Assembly: GCF_030704535.1 (NCBI RefSeq)
Contig: NC_081823.1
Span: 404,501-468,500, forward strand
DNA from: Vitis vinifera
Lineage: Eukaryota; Streptophyta; Magnoliopsida; Vitales; Vitaceae
Length of the DNA: 64,000 bases
Reading direction: 5' to 3'
Shown one piece after another: positions 58,509 through 64,000 of this stretch. The notes under the pieces are model-generated. The model saw nothing but the letters and a program-made list of their open reading frames with translations. It was not told the origin of the DNA and did no database searches. A program made the translations under genes and the position numbers. Position 1 is the first letter of the stretch. Each line of letters starts with the position of its first letter.

Positions 58509-60943
58509 TTAGGTAACAACAAATATATACAAGAGTTCATTCCAAGTATCAAGAATATCAGTAAGACACCAATGGCTACAATCACTTTGCTTGCTACCAC
58601 TATATATTGATGGATGACCATCTTTCCTTAACTGTGATAATGAAGTTATATCGAGCAACATCACGGGCTTTGATATTTTACTTAGAACTTCCTTGACTAC
58701 ACCTACTTCTGGTGGCAAACCCGTTGGATATCTTGAACCTTTTATTGGTTTAGTTTCTCCATTGCATGTTACTGATTTCTTTTTCCATTTTTCACCATTG
58801 CTCAGTCTCATCTAAAATATGAAGAAAAACATAATGCACATTTAAAAAAAAAATCAAGTAATATAAATGTTAGTCAAATACAATAAATAGGAAAATACTA
58901 AAGTATCAAAGTGCTACTATGTCAAACTTCCAATATGAGCCATATGCATTGATATGTGTAGTCAAATCTAGATAATTGAATAACGGTACAAAGAATTAGA
59001 CTAGGGTTTAAAAGAAATTATTTGGTTATAAACAAGTACAAACCTAGAAAAAGGTACAAATAAATAAATCCGTTTTTATCATGTGATGATTTTTGCTTGG
59101 TTGTAACTTTTCTATATGATACCAAAAAATAACATTTCAATACATTAGAATGATGCCAATGAATAATATGTAGAAAACAACTTTTCTTTTTTGTTTGTTT
59201 GTTAGGTTTAGTATCTTACGGTTTTGAGTCCCCTATGTGAAGCCACCAGTGCCATGTATTGAAGATAAGTATGCCAATACCTTTCCATGACTTACCATCT
59301 TCAATGGAGTTGATCTTTAGAACCCTCCCTATTTTTTATTCATTTACTAAATCAACTAGAAATACCTTGTGACATAATATTATTGAAATTTCATAGTCCT
59401 GCAAAAATAATTCCATACTTTAGAATTAATGTGAATAATAATTTTGATATTGAAATAAAAGAAGTTAAAAAATTAGAAATTATTTAAAATTTATATGTTT
59501 GGGATAAAGAAAATATTTTTGGAACTCACTGGCCATGCAATACTATAGAGGTCTCCCTTAATGCTTGTGTCGAAGTGTGTTTGGGGGATTGCAGCATGAA
59601 CCATGCAAGTAAGTGATTGCCATTGATTTTCACTTAAAGAATCCCTTACAAACATTATTTTCTTTCCCTTAAACCTCTTCAAAAAATCCTCTCCATTGAA
59701 TCTGCAAGACATGTAAAGTAATAAGGTTGATGAGGGGTCTAGGTTAGTATTATAAAAAGAATATATACTTTTAACTTTTAGTTCAAAATAAAAATGAATT
59801 AATCAATAAATCAAAAGGTATAAAATTTGATAAATTCATAGTTAAATACATTTGATATGTTAAATTGATACATTTAAGGCTCGTTTGGGATTTAACTTTT
59901 GGTTTTAATGGTAAAAGAAGTAGAAAAAGGATAATTTTGAAGTGTACGTGATTGATTTTATGTTTGGATATTGTATTTTGAATATTTTTTTATAAAAAAT
60001 AACTATAATTTTGATTTTTTAAAATGTTAATTAAATAAAAAAGTGAAGTTAAATACGCATCCTTTCCATCCTCCCACACCAATTTTATTTTTTATCTTTA
60101 AAATAAAAGTAATTGTATTAATATTTTTATGAAGATAGAAATTTTGATTGACTTAAAAAAGGAAAATATGAAAAAAAAAAGAGAGTAAAATTTGCATTAA
60201 AAAAAAAGATGTTTAAAATATGCCAAAATTGGAGATAAAATGAAAATATATATGAAATATAATGTGACATAGAAAATATATATAAAAATAATATAATATA
60301 ATAATAAAATTTCTAATAAAAAAAACCTTGAGTTATAAAACATCTTCCAAACTAAATAAAATGATTTTTTCTAAACTTAATTTCTAATAATTCATAGTTT
60401 GATAGGTGGTGGAATCTGATACTTTCCGATTCAAGATAATGAACTAAATTTTATTTTACTTCATATGATTTTAATTATCAATTAAGGGTGAGAGGTTTTT
60501 TAAGCTACGATGTTAAATTTGCTTTAACTTGATCAAGTTTAACCTTAAATATGTTTTTTGAAACTCGAAAATGATTCCATTCTAACAATGTACCACCTTC
60601 CTCTATATAAATATTGGACATAATGACATTTTTTAAATCTACATTACCTTGGTAAATGACAATCATTTGGCTTCCATTTATACTTAAGGTACTCCTTATC
60701 GGGTCTACCATTCTTCAAGCAATTGGAACCATTTCTAATGAACGGACATTTTGATGCATCATAAAACGGGTATGAATCATTGTAGACCCAACTTCCCAAG
60801 AACCAATTGCAGCCATTGGATCGCATTATTTGTGTGTGATGGTCCACATGATTAATGTGCTCCACCCCACAAAATATATATGGCACATATGAGAGTACAT
60901 GGAGACAAGCAAGTTGAACCAAGAAACTAGTCCACAAGGCCAT
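58509..60943 (-). pseudogene. TBL: TBL tandem duplicate, inactivated
   Basis: The copy keeps the exon plan of the intact gene: exon 1 60943-60648 (MALWTSFLVQLACL, CNWFLGSWVYNDSYPFYD), exon 2 59701-59530 and exon 3 59398-59220, with exon 2 and 3 lengths (172 and 179) identical to the intact copy. The last exon is 58811-58509. Damage: the GDS motif reads RDS (IMFVRDSLSENQW), a TAA interrupts exon 3 after DLVNE near 59338, and exon 4 is missing between 58812 and 59219. The DxxH motif survives (DCSHWCL). An alternative upstream Met at 60985 adds 14 residues. The preserved splice lengths indicate a DNA-level tandem duplication followed by decay. A shorter protein from some exons cannot be excluded but would lack the catalytic Ser context. 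Confidence 0.88.
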
Positions 60944-60999
60944 CCAAAGAAGTAGAATAGAAAGGTAAGAAACAATAGAATGCATAAATTTAATTTAGG

Positions 61000-61900
61000 G
61001 TTTTTGAATTGAGTTTTTATAGTTGGTAGCGCAAAATCACATGCCAATTACATTATAGTCTATTTATTTCCTTTCATATTTGATAAGTAGATGATATAAT
61101 TGACTTTAAAAGATAACCGTAATAATGGACCAAAAGTAAAACTTACATGAAAATACATATTTGAAAGTGAAAACCTACAAAAAAAAGTTATGAAAGTCTA
61201 CCATTGAAACTGATAAAATATAAGTGAATTTCATATTTACACAAAAATACTTTAATTAAAAGAAAAGAAGTATAATAAATTAGAAGTATAACCCCTTTGT
61301 TCGAAATAAGAAATTTAGAGTACTTTTTCAAATTTTTGTGAAAAACTTAACTAATATAATTTTAGAGAAAATGCAAATGGTGGTACCTTTCTGAGTTTTT
61401 TAAATTTCATTTCTCATACCATCAAGTTAGAAACTCAAATATTGATTTCTGCATGTGCTGAATTTGAAAATGATCATGATGATGAAACTTTAAGGTAGAA
61501 GATTCAAAGCTCTTAGAATTTGAATAGCAAAGTGAAGTCTAAAGAAAAATCAGCTTCTTGTTCTATTTCTCCCTCTTGGTAGATTGCTATAAGAAAAAAA
61601 CAAAAAAAAAAAAGGATGAAACCCAAGGTAAAGAGACCTTTTGTCCTCTTGTTTTTGAACGGGGGAATACTTTATGGGATAGACCTCAAGCTCCCATCCA
61701 TATGAATTTCCCTCTATTGGTTGGATAGGGAGGAAAAAACAAGATTTTTTTTTTTTTTTCTGTTTTTTTAGCTCTTCTTAATTAGAGTTTATATTGTAAT
61801 ATCAATTCTCAACAAATTTCAAGTTTATCCTTGAGAATAGTTCTTGTCATTTTGGGAAACTCTCCTCCATGTGCATTTTTAGGTGGATTATGATTTGGTT
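61000..61900. repeat. Upstream region of the TBL pseudogene, duplicate of 54.5-55.4 kb
   Basis: Partner of the duplicated promoter blocks described for the intact TBL gene, more diverged here. Confidence 0.65.
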
Positions 61901-62265
61901 TTTGTTAAAGTTAATTTATGACGAACTTTTCTTATTTATAAAGGGAGTTTCATAAAATTTAATGTTTAATGATTTAAGATGATTTTAAAAATTATTTAGA
62001 AAATCAATTTAATAATTTAATGATTTGATTTAAATTATTAAACACATAAAGTATGTTTAATAAAATATCTTAATATTTTGATTTAAAATTAAAAATGATT
62101 TAACATACTAAGTCAAAATAAATAATATTTGTTCAAAAAATTCCAAATATCATCGGCCTTGGTTTCTATCACGGTTTTCAAATTAATTTTAGGATATTAG
62201 GTATTAGAGTTTGTATTGACCTGATATAAAATACTCATTTTATTTCATTCTTTTAAATTCAATTT

Positions 62266-62480
62266 GAATTATACTACTACAAAAATAGTTTATGGTGTCA
62301 CTATTTACGGTGTCACTTTTAAAATAATGACACCATAGGGTTTATGATTAATAAAGGTGACACATCATATAAAAAATCTTCAATTGAGGTAGTTAGATGA
62401 TATTAATTTTATATTTATAGTGTCATTTTTTTGGAAGTGACATCATATAAAATAAATTTTTTTTAAGTATTATAACTTAA
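62266..62480 (+). mobile_element. CACTA-like transposon end (fragment)
   Basis: The sequence actactacaaaaatag at 62271 resembles the CACTACAAGAAAA-type terminal repeat of CACTA transposons, missing the first C. Subterminal repeats follow in both orientations: atggtgtcac, acggtgtcac, gacaccata, ggtgacac and gtgtcattttt. No partner terminal repeat or transposase was found in the window. Confidence 0.5.
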
Positions 62481-62775
62481 TGAGCCCACTTTTAGAATTA
62501 ATAATGATGGATACTATATAAAAATCCCATTGTTTCCATATCTCACCCACAATCCAAAAAATCTCAATATATAAATCCTATATATAAAATCATGATCTTC
62601 TTCAACCTTTTCTCTCACCCATCCATAGTCAACACGCTCAAAACCGACATTCTTCACTTTGTGGACTCCCAGGTAACCCAAAATCTCTTGAATCTATCAT
62701 TTTTTTTTATAGAATTTAACACGGAAATTAACATGCAATTATCCAGATCATTATGATTCAAACTCGTCTCTGATA
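62481..62775. other. Sequence between the CACTA-like end and the copia LTR
   Basis: Read on the minus strand, the first part after the LTR (TTATCAGAGACGAGTTTGAA) looks like copia primer-binding and leader sequence. The remainder is not recognised. Confidence 0.35.
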
Positions 62776-63201
62776 ATAAAATAATAAAATAAACATTAAT
62801 TAACAAATAGATCACATACCGTTTGAAGAAGACGCAGCCATGAGAGATTTCCCTTCATCTTATAGATCTTAAATCCTTGATTCTTCTTCTCCTTATCAAA
62901 CCTTAATACACAGAGTTATTTTTCTGTAATTGATGGAAAAGCACACACCGCACATGAAGGGGTTTCTGTATATGTATTTTATTGATAGGAGAAGAGGGCC
63001 AAGAATACACGTTCAAAAACCGTTCTGAATGTGTCAATCGAAATAACTGTTAATTATCTTAAATAATAATATTAAAATTATTATAATTTACCCAGTCCAT
63101 CAATGGTAAATATCTATAACAGTTTAAAGATAGTGGATATTATTTAATTGGCTAAATAATAGGTTAGTGGGCCACCCACTTAATTTAATGTGGAAATAAC
63201 A
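62776..63201 (-). repeat. Copia-type LTR (boundaries approximate)
   Basis: On the minus strand the purine-rich AAGTGGGAGAA is followed by TGTTATTTCCACATT, the usual polypurine tract to LTR junction of plant copia elements, which places the LTR start at 63201. The other end is inferred from a degraded TATCAGAG motif at 62768-62775 that resembles the tRNA-Met primer-binding site. Confidence 0.5.
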
Positions 63202-64000
63202 TTCTCCCACTTGGCCCACTAAACCGATTATGAAAACTATAATATATTTAGTTTATATATAAAATATATATTGGAAAATAAATTTGACACGTGATCACGA
63301 TTACAATAAACTTAGCCAATACATCCAAAATCATTTGCCATAATACTGAATCAATTTAGATCATAAATGCGAGTCATGGCGGTCACATGACCATAATGTC
63401 ATGTTTCCTTCCATGCACCACACATCAATAACCCTTACTAACCTAGTCCTTAATGCCAAATAGCCCCTGTAATTTGTCTTGTCAGGACAATTCTTGTTTA
63501 TCAAACAATAAAATGTGCACCCATAATTGAAAACAAGAATAAGCAGAAACAATTTTAATGCGCAAATTGTCAATTACATAACCACCATTCATTATCATAC
63601 ACATTATGGATTACTCAAAAGACCCATCCTCATAACATGTTCCAAATATGCCTTTGGAGATAATCCTTTAGTTAATGGATCAGCAACCATAAGTGTGGTC
63701 CTAATATTTTCAATTGACACTTGTTGTTTCTGGACTCTTTCTTTAACAACTAAATACTTTAAATCCATGTGTTTCGATCCACTAGAAAATTTGCCATTCT
63801 TAGAGAAGAAAACAGCTGCGGTGTTATCACAATATATTCTCAAAGGTTTAGCAATAGAGTCGACAACACCAAGCCCTGAGATAAAATTCCACAACCATAA
63901 AGCATGACTTGAAGCTTCAAAACAAGCAACAAACTCGGCCTCCATCGTGGATGAAGCAGTAATTGATTGTTTTTCACTCTTCCACGAGATTGGCATAAAG
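63202..64000 (-). mobile_element. Ty1/copia retrotransposon, 3' internal end (continues beyond window)
   Basis: Contains the end of the polyprotein frame and the 3' non-coding segment up to the polypurine tract. The rest of the element lies to the right of the window. Confidence 0.8.
63604..64000 (-). CDS. Copia polyprotein C-terminus (RNase H), partial
   Basis: The frame reads ISWKSEKQSITASSTMEAEF, then ACFEASSHALWLWNF, IYCDNTAAVFFSKN, KHMDLKYLVVKERV and ADPLTKGLSPKAY, ending in a stop at 63604. STMEAEF, CDNTAA and KHMDLK-like blocks are the conserved Ty1/copia RNase H region following reverse transcriptase. The visible frame is uninterrupted. The upstream part of the polyprotein is outside the window, so integrity cannot be judged. 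Confidence 0.88.
   Translation of the reverse strand, partial: FMPISWKSEKQSITASSTMEAEFVACFEASSHALWLWNFISGLGVVDSIAKPLRIYCDNTAAVFFSKNGKFSSGSKHMDLKYLVVKERVQKQQVSIENIRTTLMVADPLTKGLSPKAYLEHVMRMGLLSNP

Noticed and set aside
62590..62690. Short exon ending at a gtaacc donor (gactcccaggtaaccc)
   Set aside because: No frame or family support, and the flank looks transposon-derived.

Overview
The window is plant nuclear DNA: intron-rich genes with GT/AG junctions, chloroplast-targeted proteins, LTR retrotransposons, MITE-like elements, and AT-rich spacers. The protein sequences and repeats look like a woody eudicot, and grapevine (Vitis) is my best guess. That guess rests on remembered similarity, not on a search.

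Four loci look functional. (1) The 5' part of a WD40 gene related to RID3/WDR18/IPI3 (minus, 1-633, cut by the window edge). (2) A five-exon VTE6-like gene, phytyl-phosphate kinase of plastid vitamin E metabolism (minus, 2033-7190). (3) A four-exon gene for plastid ribosomal protein uL13c, RPL13 (plus, 45508-51010). (4) A five-exon TRICHOME BIREFRINGENCE-LIKE gene, a probable polysaccharide O-acetyltransferase (minus, 51836-54454), convergent with RPL13. For VTE6, RPL13 and TBL I joined the exons by hand and the reading frame stays open across every junction.

Most of the rest is gene debris and repeats. From about 8.2 to 14.0 kb lie degraded minus-strand pieces of an NFXL1-type zinc-finger gene, a SET-domain gene and unidentified coding sequence, interrupted by a clean solo LTR (10763-12059, duplication ATTAG). 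From 15111 to 28327 sits one 13.2-kb LTR retrotransposon with a perfect CATAC target duplication and two long LTRs. I recognise no gag or pol in it; its interior carries large tandem arrays. From 28.6 to 37.3 kb there are reiterated promoter/5'UTR-like blocks and a disabled RPA1 (replication protein A 70 kDa) pseudogene. From 39373 to 42705 there is a strikingly regular array of 203-bp units. It sits beside the isolated last exon of a GDPD-type phosphodiesterase gene and about 1.6 kb from a single TAF6 exon. From 58.5 to 61.0 kb there is a dead tandem copy of the TBL gene. The right edge holds a CACTA-like end and the 3' end of a Ty1/copia element on the minus strand.

No single pathway links the genes; the locus is best read as a mosaic of duplications and insertions around a few housekeeping genes. 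I found no CRISPR array, operon, rRNA or tRNA gene. The most unusual structures are the 203-bp array, the array-filled non-autonomous LTR element, a roughly 235-bp repeat carrying paired TGGGCC-type motifs upstream of three transcription units, and several independent cases of single-exon duplication or loss.
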